Positions 16,173-24,895 of a stretch of 64,000 bases of DNA are shown here, piece after piece. The translations under genes and the position numbers were made by a program. The notes below the pieces were generated by a model. That model had not been told where the DNA came from. It worked only from the letters and a program-made list of their open reading frames with translations, and searched no databases. Within the stretch, counting starts at the first letter, position 1; each line of letters begins with the position of its first letter. Source of the stretch: Streptomyces justiciae (GTDB taxonomy: Bacteria; Actinomycetota; Actinomycetes; Streptomycetales; Streptomycetaceae); assembly GCF_015163075.1 (NCBI RefSeq), contig NZ_JADDXU010000001.1, forward strand, positions 248,001 through 312,000. The letters are read 5' to 3'.

Positions 16173-17042
16173 ATGGCAAGGTCCCGTGGCTCCCGGCGTG
16201 CAGCCGCCACCGTCGAACCCGTGGTGGAACCCGTCGACGGCGGGCTCGCCGAGCTGATCCCCGACCGGGAACGCGCGCGGGCCTGGACCCTGCTCATCGA
16301 CGGCGCCCCGCAGTCGCACGTCGACCTCGACGACCCCGCCCGGCTCACCTTCGAGTACCAGCGCCGCCTCGGCCATGTCATCGACCTCGTCGCCCCGTCC
16401 GGCAAACCGGTGCACGCCGTGCATCTCGGCGGCGGCGCCCTCACCCTCGCCCGGTACACCGCCGCGACCCGCCCCCGCTCCACCCAGCAGGTCGTCGAGC
16501 GCGACGCGGCCCTCGTCCAACTGGTCCGACGGGAGCTGCCGTTGGACCCGAACGCCCGCATCCGGGTGCGGTCCGTCGACGCCCGTGAGGGGCTCGGCAA
16601 GGTGCTCGACGGCTGGACCGACCTCGTCATCGCCGACGTGTTCAGCGGCGCGCGCACCCCGGCCCACCTGACCTCCACCGAGTTCCTGGACGAGGTCCGC
16701 AGGGCCCTCAAGCCCGGTGGTGTCTACGCCGCCAACCTCGCCGACGGCCCCCCGCTCGCCCACCTCCGCGGCCAGATCACCACCGCCTCCGCCCGCTTCG
16801 AGCACCTCGCCCTGATCGCCGACCCGACGGTCCTGCGCGGCAAACGCTTCGGCAACGCCGTCCTCGTCGCCTCCGACACCCCGCTGCCCATCGCCGAACT
16901 GACCCGCAGGGCCGCCGGCGACCCGCACCCCGGCCGCCTCGAACACGGCCGCGCGCTCCTGGACTTCACCGGCGGCGCGACCCCCGTCACGGACGCGGCA
17001 GCGGTCGCCTCACCGGCGCCACCGCCCTCGGTGTTCCGGTAG
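16173..17042 (+). CDS. Spermidine-synthase-like (class I methyltransferase fold) protein
   Basis: A 289-residue protein with F-E-Y-Q-R-R-L-G-H-V-I-D, V-H-L-G-G-G-A-L-T-L-A-R-Y (nucleotide-binding glycine loop), V-V-E-R-D-A-A-L-V (acidic strand end) and D-L-V-I-A-D-V-F-S-G-A (matching D-V-x-x-D in spermidine synthases), followed by L-K-P-G-G-V-Y-A-A-N. This is the spermidine synthase/PCMT-like Rossmann fold. Streptomycetes have several such proteins and few are proven polyamine synthases, so the substrate is left open. ATG 16173. The 3' end faces the minus-strand gene at 17050 with only 7 nt between stops. Confidence 0.82.
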   Translation: MARSRGSRRAAATVEPVVEPVDGGLAELIPDRERARAWTLLIDGAPQSHVDLDDPARLTFEYQRRLGHVIDLVAPSGKPVHAVHLGGGALTLARYTAATRPRSTQQVVERDAALVQLVRRELPLDPNARIRVRSVDAREGLGKVLDGWTDLVIADVFSGARTPAHLTSTEFLDEVRRALKPGGVYAANLADGPPLAHLRGQITTASARFEHLALIADPTVLRGKRFGNAVLVASDTPLPIAELTRRAAGDPHPGRLEHGRALLDFTGGATPVTDAAAVASPAPPPSVFR

Positions 17043-17049
17043 GAAGGCG

Positions 17050-17556
17050 CTAGTACGTCCCGACCTCCACCCGCGGCGCACTGTCGTGCCACGTGCAGAA
17101 CACCGACACCCGGTCCGCGCCGGACGCGAACTCCACCCGGATCCACGTCTCCGTCTTCCACACCTGCATCGACCAGCCCGCGGCGGGAGTCGCCGACACC
17201 AGCGTCGCGGAGTCCTTGCCGAGCGAGAACACCGCCCGGCCGCCCTCGGTGTCGTAGCTCTTGACCTCGCCCGAGGCGGTGGGTGAGGGGCTCGGGGACT
17301 TCGTCGGGGTCTTTGACGGGGTCGGTGTGGGGGACGGCTGCCGTGCCGCCCGGCTCTTCGACGGGGTCGGCCGGGCCGTCGACGACGCCAGCGGCTTCGA
17401 CTCCTGGGTGGTCTGCTCGGCCACCGTGATGGGCAGGGCGCGGGGCGGGTCGTAGGCGGTGCCCGCCATCACCGTGTGGACGCCCCACCACGACAACGTG
17501 ACCGCCGCGCCCGTGGCGAGCGACCAAGCCAGTACGTGTACGAGTCCTCTGCGCAT
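17050..17556 (-). CDS. Membrane-anchored or secreted hypothetical protein with Pro/Ser/Thr linker
   Basis: 168 residues: a short basic start (M-R-R-G-L-V-H), one hydrophobic segment at ~7-30 (V-L-A-W-S-L-A-T-G-A-A-V-T-L-S-W-W-G-V), a disordered linker rich in Ser, Pro, Thr and Lys (~50-95), and a C-terminal beta domain of ~70 residues (V-F-S-L-G-K-D-S-A-T-L-V-S-A, W-I-R-V-E-F-A-S-G-A-D-R-V-S-V-F-C-T-W). The segment may be an uncleaved anchor or a signal peptide. Family not recognised. It is divergent from the response regulator at 17655 (98 nt), so an envelope function linked to that sensor is possible. Confidence 0.72.
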   Translation of the reverse strand: MRRGLVHVLAWSLATGAAVTLSWWGVHTVMAGTAYDPPRALPITVAEQTTQESKPLASSTARPTPSKSRAARQPSPTPTPSKTPTKSPSPSPTASGEVKSYDTEGGRAVFSLGKDSATLVSATPAAGWSMQVWKTETWIRVEFASGADRVSVFCTWHDSAPRVEVGTY

Positions 17557-17654
17557 CGCCGGTCATACTGCCTCACGAGCACCAGCAGCCGCATGCGTGG
17601 GGAGTTATCCACAGGCCGGGATGCGGCTCGCCCGCATGGCGTACGGTGCGGCGC

Positions 17655-18359
17655 ATGGCAAGTGTGCTCGTGGTCGAGGACGACCAGTTCGTGCGCTCGG
17701 CGCTGATCCGGCATCTGACCGACGCCGCCCACACGGTGCGGAGTGTCGGTACGGCGCTGGAGGCGCTGCGCGAGGTCGCCCATTTCCGTTTCGACGTCGT
17801 CATCCTCGACCTCGGTCTGCCCGACCTGGACGGGTCCGAGGCGCTGAAGATGCTGCGCGGGATCACGGACGTGCCTGTGATCATCGCCACGGCCCGGGAC
17901 GACGAGGCGGAGATCGTCCGGCTGCTGAACGCGGGAGCGGACGACTATCTGACCAAGCCCTTCTCGGTGGAGCACCTCTCCGCGCGGATGGCCGCCGTCC
18001 TGCGCCGCTCCCGGGCGGTCGTGGGGGAGGCGGCCCCGGAGTCCGTGCTGCGGGTCGGCGGCCTCACCGTCGACCCGCTGCGCCGCCAGGCCGAGCTGGA
18101 CGGCGTCCGCCTGGACCTCACCCGCCGCGAGTTCGACCTGCTCGCCTTCCTCGCCGGCCGCCCCGGCGTCGTCGTCCCCCGCAAGGAGCTCCTCGCCGAG
18201 GTGTGGCAGCAGTCCTACGGCGACGACCAGACCATCGACGTCCATCTGTCCTGGCTGCGCCGGAAGTTGGGGGAGACCGCGGCCAGGCCCCGCTATCTGC
18301 ACACCCTGCGGGGTGTCGGCGTGAAGCTGGAGCCACCCGGTGGGGGGCTGCCGCTGTGA
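17655..18359 (+). CDS. OmpR/PhoB-family response regulator
   Basis: 234 residues. The receiver domain has E8-D9-D10, the phosphoacceptor Asp52 in V-I-L-D-L-G-L-P-D, Thr near T-A-R-D-D, and Lys in L-T-K-P-F. The C-terminal winged helix has L-T-R-R-E-F-D-L-L-A-F-L-A, D-D-Q-T-I-D-V-H-L-S-W-L-R-R-K-L and Y-L-H-T-L-R-G-V-G, typical of OmpR-type DNA binding. Start ATG 17655. Its stop overlaps the kinase start (GTGA at 18356-18359). The chitinase-like gene lies immediately downstream of the kinase and is a candidate target. Confidence 0.93.
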   Translation: MASVLVVEDDQFVRSALIRHLTDAAHTVRSVGTALEALREVAHFRFDVVILDLGLPDLDGSEALKMLRGITDVPVIIATARDDEAEIVRLLNAGADDYLTKPFSVEHLSARMAAVLRRSRAVVGEAAPESVLRVGGLTVDPLRRQAELDGVRLDLTRREFDLLAFLAGRPGVVVPRKELLAEVWQQSYGDDQTIDVHLSWLRRKLGETAARPRYLHTLRGVGVKLEPPGGGLPL

Positions 18360-19753
18360 GGTGGGCACTCGTCAAGGTCTGTCTGGCCGTCACCACCATG
18401 GTCGTGGTCGCCTTCGCGATCCCGCTCGGCCTCGTCATCAAGGAGATGGCCCGGGACCGCGCCTTCTCCAACGCCGAGCGGGAGGCCGCCGCCGTCGCCC
18501 CGGCCCTGTCCATCACCACCGACCGGGACCAGCTGGAGCGGGTCGTCGCCTCCGCGGGCTCGGAGGACGGGATGGCCGTGCACATACCCGCGAGCGGCGA
18601 CAGCGGGGCCGTCGACATCGGGCGGCAGCGTGCCGCCGACGGCGACGTGGCGACCGTACGCAGGCTCGGTCGCGCCTCCACCACCGAGGTGCCGGGCGGC
18701 TCCACGCTGCTCCAGCCCGTCGCGCTGAGCTCCGGCGAGATCGCGGTCGTCGAGGTGTACGTCCCCGAGGCCGAGGTCAGCAACGGCGTGGCCACGGCGT
18801 GGGCGGTGCTGGCCGGGGTCGGCGTCGCGCTGATCGTCGGCTCGGTCGCGGTCGCCGACCGGCTGGGCGTACGGATGGTGCAGCCCGCGCAGAAGCTGGT
18901 CGAGGGCGCGCATGAGCTGGGGGAGGGGAAGCTGGGCGCACGGGTGCCCGAGGAAGGGCCCGACGAACTGCGGCTGGCCGCGGTCGCGTTCAACTCCATG
19001 GCCGACCAGGTCGTTCAACTGCTCGCCAACGAGCGGGAGTTGGCGGCCGACCTGTCCCATCGCCTCCGTACCCCGCTCACCGTGCTGCGGCTCAACGCGG
19101 CCTCGCTCGGGGACGGGCCCGCCGCCGAGCAGACCAGGGCCGCGGTCGCCCAGTTGGAGCGGGAGGTCGACACCATCATCCGGACCGCGCGGGAGGCCAA
19201 GCCGCAGACCGCGGCCGCCGGGCCGGGCGCCGGGTGCGACGCCGCCGAGGTGGTGCGCGAGCGGATGGCGTTCTGGTCGGCGCTCGCCGAGGACGAGGGG
19301 CGCAAGGTGCGGGTGGCGGGCGTCGAGCGGCCGGTGCGGATACCCGTGGCCCGCGCCGACCTGGCCGCCGCGCTGGACGCCCTGCTCGGCAACGTCTTCC
19401 GGCACACCCCCGAGGGCACCGCCTTCGCGGTCGACGTGCACAACGGCGAGGACGCGGTGATCGTGCTGGTCTCCGACGCGGGGCCCGGCATCCGCGACCC
19501 CGAGGCGGCGATGGCCCGTGGGCGCGGGTCGGGCAGCGCGGGGTCGACCGGACTCGGGCTGGACATCGTGCGCCGGCTCGCGGAGGAGACCGGCGGGGAC
19601 GTGCGGATCGGGTCGTCGGTGCTCGGCGGCACCGAGGTGCGGATCTGGATCCAGCTGGACGGGCGGGTGCCCGAGCGCCGCGGACACCGGGTGCGACGGC
19701 GTCGTACGGGCAGATTGGTCTCTACCTTTAACCGGCCCCGATCCCATCCTTAA
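18356..19753 (+). CDS. Sensor histidine kinase
   Basis: 465 residues, GTG start coupled to the response regulator. A first membrane segment at ~5-25 (V-C-L-A-V-T-T-M-V-V-V-A-F-A-I-P-L-G-L) and a second near ~145-165 (A-W-A-V-L-A-G-V-G-V-A-L-I-V-G-S) enclose an external sensor region of about 120 residues. A HAMP-like stretch follows, then the H-box L-S-H-R-L-R-T-P-L, N-box L-L-G-N-V-F-R-H-T-P, and ATP-lid motifs D-A-G-P-G-I and S-T-G-L-G-L-D-I-V. A DasR-like sequence lies in its last codons (19716-19727). The ligand is unknown; position next to a chitinase recalls the ChiS/ChiR arrangement. Confidence 0.92.
   Translation: MRWALVKVCLAVTTMVVVAFAIPLGLVIKEMARDRAFSNAEREAAAVAPALSITTDRDQLERVVASAGSEDGMAVHIPASGDSGAVDIGRQRAADGDVATVRRLGRASTTEVPGGSTLLQPVALSSGEIAVVEVYVPEAEVSNGVATAWAVLAGVGVALIVGSVAVADRLGVRMVQPAQKLVEGAHELGEGKLGARVPEEGPDELRLAAVAFNSMADQVVQLLANERELAADLSHRLRTPLTVLRLNAASLGDGPAAEQTRAAVAQLEREVDTIIRTAREAKPQTAAAGPGAGCDAAEVVRERMAFWSALAEDEGRKVRVAGVERPVRIPVARADLAAALDALLGNVFRHTPEGTAFAVDVHNGEDAVIVLVSDAGPGIRDPEAAMARGRGSGSAGSTGLGLDIVRRLAEETGGDVRIGSSVLGGTEVRIWIQLDGRVPERRGHRVRRRRTGRLVSTFNRPRSHP
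19716..19727. promoter_or_regulatory. Possible DasR-responsive element upstream of the chitinase gene
   Basis: TGGTCTCTACCT matches 9 of 12 positions of the DasR core TGGTCTAGACCA. It lies 134 nt upstream of the chitinase ATG, inside the 3' end of the kinase gene. Low-complexity matches of this quality can occur by chance. Confidence 0.35.
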
Positions 19754-19860
19754 GCGCACCCTAAGATCGTCAACCGCCGTCCGGAACAGGCACTTTGCCC
19801 GTTTCCGGCTCGCTAGCGTGCTGCCGCACCCCACCCCCGAACAACGAAGGCAGGCACGCC

Positions 19861-21315
19861 ATGAGCACGCACCGGCGCAAGGTGAGCGGCAGGAACAAGG
19901 TGATCGCCGGGGCCGTCGCCGCGGCCGTGGTCGGTGGCGGCGCGATCCTGCTCACCGGCACCGCCCAGGCCGCCGGGATCGGCGCCGCGTACACCAAGAC
20001 CAGTGACTGGTCGACGGGTTACACCGCCCAGTACGTCGTGACGAACAACAGCGGCGCGGCCGAGCCGGACTGGAAGCTGGAGTTCGACCTGCCGTCGGGC
20101 TCGAAGCTGAGTTCGCTGTGGAACGCCGAGTCGAGCGTGAGCGGACAGCACGTCACCGTGACGTCGGCCAAGTGGGACACCGACGGCCTGGCCGCCGGTG
20201 AGTCCGTCACGGTCGGCTTCGTCGTCAACGGCACCGGCGCGCCGACCGGTTGTCGTATCGACGGCGCCGACTGCTCCACGGACGCGACCGCGACACCGGA
20301 ACCGACCGGCCGCCCCACGGAAACGGCGACGGCCTCCCCGACCCCGACCGCGACCAGCAAGCCCACCGCCACGGCGACCCCCACTCCCACCCCCACGAGC
20401 AGCTCCGGCACCGGCACCACCACGAACGCCGGCTTCGCCCCCTACGTCGACACCTCCCTCTACCCGGCCTTCGACCTGGTCGCGAGCGCCACCGCCACCG
20501 GCGTGAAGAACTACAACCTCGCCTTCATCACGGACGGCGGCGGCTGCACCCCGAAGTGGGGCGGCGTGACCGACCTCGCGAGCGACGCGGTCGCCGCGCA
20601 GATCGGCGCCCTGCGCGCCAAGGGCGGCGACGTCCGGGTCTCCTTCGGCGGCGCGGCGGGCAGCGAGCTGGCGACGACCTGCTCGTCGGCGGACGCGCTG
20701 GCAGCGGCGTACGGCAAGGTCGTGGACGCGTACGACCTCACCAAGGTCGACTTCGACGTCGAGGGCGGCGCGCTGCCCAACACGACGGCGAACACCAACC
20801 GCGCCAAGGCGATAGCCAAGCTCCAGGCCCAGCACCCGGACCTGGACGTCTCCTTCACCCTCCCGGTCATGCCCGAGGGCCTCACCCAGGACGGCGTGAA
20901 CCTGCTGTCCAACGCCAAGAGCAACGGCGTCGCCCTCGACACCGTCAACATCATGGCGATGGACTACGGCCCCGCCTACAGCGGCGACATGGGCACCTAC
21001 GCCGAGCAGGCCGCGACGGCCACGCAGGCCCAGGTGAAGAGCGTCCTCGGACTCTCCGACGCCGCCGCCTGGAAGGCCGTAGCCGTCACACCCATGATCG
21101 GCGTCAACGACGTCACCAGCGAGATCTTCAAGGTCGAGGACGCCGCCCAGCTGGTGAACTTCGCCAAGTCCAAGGGCCTCGGCTGGCTCTCCATGTGGTC
21201 CGCCACCCGCGACAAGCAGTGCTCCGGCGGCGCCAAGAACTACGCCGACGCCACGTGCAGCTCGATCGTCCAGGACGACCACGCCTTCTCGAAGGCGTTC
21301 GCGGCCTACAACTGA
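19861..21315 (+). CDS. Secreted chitinase-like protein: CBM2 plus GH18-type catalytic domain
   Basis: 484 residues. A signal peptide (S-G-R-N-K-V-I-A-G-A-V-A-A-A-V-V-G-G-G-A-I-L-L) ends near A-Q-A-A. Residues ~38-135 are a family 2 cellulose/chitin-binding module (Y-T-A-Q-Y-V-V-T-N-N-S-G-A, W-K-L-E-F-D-L-P, V-T-V-G-F-V-V-N-G), followed by a Pro/Thr/Ser linker (~140-185). The catalytic domain begins F-A-P-Y-V-D-T and carries K-V-D-F-D-V-E-G-G, the GH18 D-x-D-x-E active-site strand, with M-A-M-D-Y later. GH18 enzymes hydrolyse chitin with the substrate acetamide assisting. ATG 19861. It follows the two-component genes and ends at a strong shared terminator. Confidence 0.9.
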   Translation: MSTHRRKVSGRNKVIAGAVAAAVVGGGAILLTGTAQAAGIGAAYTKTSDWSTGYTAQYVVTNNSGAAEPDWKLEFDLPSGSKLSSLWNAESSVSGQHVTVTSAKWDTDGLAAGESVTVGFVVNGTGAPTGCRIDGADCSTDATATPEPTGRPTETATASPTPTATSKPTATATPTPTPTSSSGTGTTTNAGFAPYVDTSLYPAFDLVASATATGVKNYNLAFITDGGGCTPKWGGVTDLASDAVAAQIGALRAKGGDVRVSFGGAAGSELATTCSSADALAAAYGKVVDAYDLTKVDFDVEGGALPNTTANTNRAKAIAKLQAQHPDLDVSFTLPVMPEGLTQDGVNLLSNAKSNGVALDTVNIMAMDYGPAYSGDMGTYAEQAATATQAQVKSVLGLSDAAAWKAVAVTPMIGVNDVTSEIFKVEDAAQLVNFAKSKGLGWLSMWSATRDKQCSGGAKNYADATCSSIVQDDHAFSKAFAAYN

Positions 21316-21373
21316 CCAGCCCCCACAACTGGGCATTCCTCCACGCAACTGACCTTCCCCCCACGAGAAAAGC

Positions 21374-21406
21374 GGGGCGCGGCATCCCCCTCGGATGCCG
21401 CGCCCC
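21374..21406. terminator. Strong bidirectional terminator between chitinase and bglC
   Basis: A perfect 14-bp stem (GGGGCGCGGCATCC with its complement) and a 5-nt loop sit in the gap between the convergent chitinase-like (plus) and bglC (minus) genes, 58 and 28 nt from their stops. Confidence 0.85.
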
Positions 21407-21434
21407 TCTCCCGCTCCCCCATCTCAGCGGTGGC

Positions 21435-22871
21435 TCAGATCTCCGCGACCGGCGGCAGCGTCCCCGTCCGGGCCGCCTGCCCGTACCACAGGGCGCTCGA
21501 CTTCGGCGTCCGCGCGAGGGTCGTGTAGTCGACGTACACCGCGCCGAAGCGCTTCTCGTAGCCGTACGCCCACTCGAAGTTGTCCATCAGGGACCACAGG
21601 AAGTAGCCGCGCACGTCCGCGCCCTCGGCGATGGCCCGGCGGACCGCGCGCAGGTGGCCGTGGAGGTAGGCGATCCGCTCCGGGTCGTGGACGCGGCCGT
21701 CGGGGTCGGGCTTGTCGTCGTAGGCCGCGCCGTTCTCCGTGACGTACAGCGGCAGACCCGGGGCCTCGCGCGAGTAGCGCATGATCAGGTCGTGCAGGCC
21801 GGTCGGGTCGATCGTCCAGCCCATCTCCGTGCGCTCGCCCGGCGTCTGGTGGAAGGCGACGTCGTCCGCGGCCGGCCAGGGGGAGTGGTCGCTGGAGCCG
21901 TGGCCGTCGGCGCGCGGGGCGGCGGCCTCCGGGTCGGCCGCCGAGACCAGCGTCGGCGTGTAGTAGTTCAGGCCCAGCGCGTCCAACGGCTGGTTGATCA
22001 GGGCGAGGTCGCCGTCCTGGACGTAGGACCAGTCGGTGAGCAGCTCGGTCGCCGCGAACAGCGACTCCGGGTACGCCCCGTGCAGGATCGGGCCGTGGAA
22101 GATCCCGTTGGCCAGGTCGTCGATCTTGCGGACGGCGGCCAGGTCGGCCGGGTCCTGCGAAAGCGGCCTGACCACCGACGAGTTGAGGCTCACCGCGACC
22201 GAGTTGCGGGCCGGCATCGCCGCGCGCAGGGCCGAAGCGCCCAGCCCGTGCGCCAGGTTGAGGTGGTGGGCGGCCTTGAGGGAGGCCGCCGGGTCGGTGC
22301 GGCCGGGCGCGTGGACGCCGGACGCGTAGCCCAGGAAGGCGCTGCACCAGGGCTCGTTGAGGGTGATCCACTGCTCCACCCGGTCGCCGAGCGCCTCGCC
22401 GACGATCTGCGCGTACTCCGCGAACCGGTACGCCGTGTCCCGCTCCGGCCAGCCGCCCGCGTCCTCCAGCTCCTGCGGCAGATCCCAGTGGTAGAGCGTG
22501 ACGGCGGGCTTTATGCCCTTCGACAGCAGCTCGTCGACCAGCTTGCGGTAGAAGTCCAGGCCGCGCTGGACCGCTGGGCCGCGTCCGGTCGGCTGGACAC
22601 GGGACCAGGAGATGGAGAAGCGGTACGCGTTGAGCCCGATGTCCGCCATCATCGCCACGTCGTCGCGGTAGCGGTGGTAGTGGTCGACAGCGATGTCACC
22701 GTGCTCGCCGCCCGCGGTCTTGCCGGGCGTGTGGCTGAAGGTGTCCCAGATCGAGGGCGTACGGCCGTCCTCCCGCGCCGCCCCCTCGATCTGGTACGCG
22801 GAGGTCGCGGCGCCCCAGAGGAAGGCGGGAGGAAAGGTCACCGGGGTCGCCGGCGTTGCGGGTTCAGGCAT
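21435..22871 (-). CDS. bglC: Beta-glucosidase, GH1 (cellobiose/cellotriose hydrolysis)
   Basis: 478 residues, the normal length of GH1 beta-glucosidases, with no signal peptide, hence cytoplasmic. [14 protein letters not shown] opens the barrel; T-L-N-E-P-W-C carries the acid/base Glu and Y-V-T-E-N-G-A-A-Y the nucleophile Glu. It follows the ABC permease genes on the same strand. A near-perfect CebR box (22871-22884) covers its RBS and touches the start codon, giving direct repression. BglC turns imported cellobiose and cellotriose into glucose. The position matches bglC beside cebEFG in S. scabies and S. coelicolor. Confidence 0.94.
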   Translation of the reverse strand: MPEPATPATPVTFPPAFLWGAATSAYQIEGAAREDGRTPSIWDTFSHTPGKTAGGEHGDIAVDHYHRYRDDVAMMADIGLNAYRFSISWSRVQPTGRGPAVQRGLDFYRKLVDELLSKGIKPAVTLYHWDLPQELEDAGGWPERDTAYRFAEYAQIVGEALGDRVEQWITLNEPWCSAFLGYASGVHAPGRTDPAASLKAAHHLNLAHGLGASALRAAMPARNSVAVSLNSSVVRPLSQDPADLAAVRKIDDLANGIFHGPILHGAYPESLFAATELLTDWSYVQDGDLALINQPLDALGLNYYTPTLVSAADPEAAAPRADGHGSSDHSPWPAADDVAFHQTPGERTEMGWTIDPTGLHDLIMRYSREAPGLPLYVTENGAAYDDKPDPDGRVHDPERIAYLHGHLRAVRRAIAEGADVRGYFLWSLMDNFEWAYGYEKRFGAVYVDYTTLARTPKSSALWYGQAARTGTLPPVAEI

Positions 22872-22884
22872 GGAAGCGCTCCCA
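22871..22884. promoter_or_regulatory. CebR box overlapping the bglC ribosome-binding site
   Basis: TGGAAGCGCTCCCA differs at one position from the CebR operator TGGGAGCGCTCCCA. Read on the minus strand it contains the GGGAG Shine-Dalgarno and ends at the first base of the bglC ATG (22871). Confidence 0.85.
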
Positions 22885-22971
22885 TTGGAGGTCGTGGAGA
22901 CCGACGGGTAGATGAGGGGGAAGGAGAGGGGCCGAGGCGGCGGTGACCCGGCCCCCGAGAAGAACAGCGGG

Positions 22972-23868
22972 TCAGCCCTTGACGGCGCCCTGCATGATGC
23001 CGCCGACGATCTGCTTGCCGAAGATCGCGAAGACCACCAGCAGCGGCAGCGTGCCGAGCAGCGCGCCCGCCATGATCAGGGACTGGTCGGGCGTGTAGCC
23101 GCGCCCCAGGCCCGCGACCGCGACCTGCACGGTCGGGTTGCCGTTCTGGGTCAGCACCAGGAACGGCCACAGGAAGTCGTTCCAGGTCTGCACGAACATC
23201 AGCATCCCGAGCACGGCCATCGCGGGCCGCGCCGCCGGGAACACCACGTGCCAGATGACCCGCCAGCTGCTCGCGCCGTCCACCCTGGCCGCCTCGATGA
23301 TCTCGTCCGGCAGCGCCTGGAGCAGGTACTGCCGCATGAAGAACACGCCGAACGCGCTGACCAGCGAGGGCAGGATCACCGCCTGGAGCTGGTCGGACCA
23401 GTCGAGCTTGGCGACCATCATGTACAGCGGGATCACGCTCAGCTGCGGCGGCACCATCATCGTGCCGATCACGATCAGCATCAGGGCGTTACGGCCCTTG
23501 AAGCGCAGCTTGGCGAAGGCGAACCCGGCGATCGTCGACAGGATGACGATGGTGATCGCCGAAACCCCCGCCACGAACGTGGTGTTGATGAACGCCTCGC
23601 CCAGGTTGGCGTCGTTCCAGGCGATCTCCAGCTTGTCGAACAGGCCCCCGCCGAACCACAGCGGCGGCGGGTTCTGCGCGAGGCGCTGGTTGTCGCGGGA
23701 CGCGGCGATCGCCGTCCACACCAGTGGGAACAGCGAGCCGATCGTGAACAGGGCGAGGATGACGTACGCGATCGGACCGGCGTGCAGGGTGCCGCCCGCG
23801 CGGGCCGAGCGGGGGCGCCGGGGGCGCTTGACCTCGTCGGCCGGCGGTTTGGTGAGTGTCGTCGTCAC
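22972..23868 (-). CDS. cebG: Cello-oligosaccharide ABC transporter permease
   Basis: 298 residues, GTG start at 23868. Six membrane segments of the MalG type, with the permease EAA loop read as [20 protein letters not shown], where the shared ATPase (MsiK in streptomycetes, not encoded here) docks. Arranged as cebE-cebF-cebG on the minus strand with 11 nt between cebF and cebG. Together with CebE and CebF it imports cellobiose and cellotriose. Under CebR control through the operator upstream of cebE. Confidence 0.93.
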   Translation of the reverse strand: MTTTLTKPPADEVKRPRRPRSARAGGTLHAGPIAYVILALFTIGSLFPLVWTAIAASRDNQRLAQNPPPLWFGGGLFDKLEIAWNDANLGEAFINTTFVAGVSAITIVILSTIAGFAFAKLRFKGRNALMLIVIGTMMVPPQLSVIPLYMMVAKLDWSDQLQAVILPSLVSAFGVFFMRQYLLQALPDEIIEAARVDGASSWRVIWHVVFPAARPAMAVLGMLMFVQTWNDFLWPFLVLTQNGNPTVQVAVAGLGRGYTPDQSLIMAGALLGTLPLLVVFAIFGKQIVGGIMQGAVKG

Positions 23869-23879
23869 GGCCGGTTCTC

Positions 23880-24890
23880 CTAACTACTGGCGCGCAGCCG
23901 GCGCGAGATGACGTAGTTGACGATCCCGACCACGATGAGGATCAGGAACATCGTCCAGGCGATCGCGGAGGCGCGGCCCAGGTGCTGGTTGACCCAGCCC
24001 TGCTCGTACAGATACAGGCCGAGCGTCTGGAACTGGTGCTGTGCGCCGCCCGAGGCACCCTTGTTCGCGTCGAACAGCAGCGGCTCACCGAAGAGCTGGG
24101 AGGCGCCGATGGTCGAGACGACCACGGTGAACAGGATCGTCGGCCGCAGCGACGGCAGCGTGACGTGGAAGAACTGCTGCCAGCGGCTGGCCCCGTCCAG
24201 GGCCGCGGACTCGTACAGGTCCTGCGGGATCGCCTGCATCGCGGCCAGGTAGATCAGCGCGTTGTAGCCGGTCCACCGCCAGATGACGATCGAGGACACC
24301 GCGATCTGCGACGGCCACTTGTCGTTCTGCCAGTCGATGTTGTCGATGCCGACGTGGTTCAGCGCCCAGTTGATCATGCCGTAGTCACGGCCGAAGAGCA
24401 GGACGAAGACGAGCGAGGCGGCGGCGATCGACGTCGCGTACGGCGCGAGCATGGCGACCCGGTAGAAGGTCGAGCCGCGCAGCTTGTAGTTGAGGATGTG
24501 CGCGAGGCCCATCGCCATCAGCAGCTGCGGCACCGTCGAGATGATCCCGATGGTCAGCGTGTTCTTCGCCGCGTTCCAGAAGAAGTCGTCGTCGAAGATC
24601 CGCGTGTAGTTCCGGAAGCCCACCCAGTTCATGTCGGTGGGCGAGGTCAGCTCCACCTGGTGCAGCGAGGCCCACCCGGTGTAGATCAGCGGGAACAGGC
24701 CGAACGCCAGGAACAGCAGGAAGAACGGCGAGACGAAGGCGTACGGGCTCCAGCGCACGTCCCGCTGCCAGCGGCGGGACAGCCGGGCCCGCCGGCGCTC
24801 CTCGGCCGCGGACTCCGCGGGCGGGCGGGCCGGGGCCGCGCCCCCCTCCTTGGTGGGGGACGCGGCGGCGGTGTCGTGCCCAGTGGTCAT
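23880..24890 (-). CDS. cebF: Cello-oligosaccharide ABC transporter permease
   Basis: 336 residues. A polar N-terminus of ~45 residues is followed by six membrane segments (P-Y-A-F-V-S-P-F-F-L-L-F-L-A-F-G-L-F-P-L first) and the EAA loop E-S-A-A-L-D-G-A-S-R-W-Q-Q-F-F-H-V-T-L-P, typical of MalF-like sugar permeases. ATG 24890 is chosen; an in-frame GTG at 24899 overlaps the cebE stop as GTGA and would make the genes translationally coupled. Second gene of the cebEFG transcript. Confidence 0.92.
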   Translation of the reverse strand: MTTGHDTAAASPTKEGGAAPARPPAESAAEERRRARLSRRWQRDVRWSPYAFVSPFFLLFLAFGLFPLIYTGWASLHQVELTSPTDMNWVGFRNYTRIFDDDFFWNAAKNTLTIGIISTVPQLLMAMGLAHILNYKLRGSTFYRVAMLAPYATSIAAASLVFVLLFGRDYGMINWALNHVGIDNIDWQNDKWPSQIAVSSIVIWRWTGYNALIYLAAMQAIPQDLYESAALDGASRWQQFFHVTLPSLRPTILFTVVVSTIGASQLFGEPLLFDANKGASGGAQHQFQTLGLYLYEQGWVNQHLGRASAIAWTMFLILIVVGIVNYVISRRLRASS

Positions 24891-24895
24891 ACGGG

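Noticed and set aside
20250..22946. An 898-codon plus-strand frame over the chitinase and bglC
   Set aside because: It runs through the chitinase in a different frame and antisense to GH1, and has no recognisable domain.
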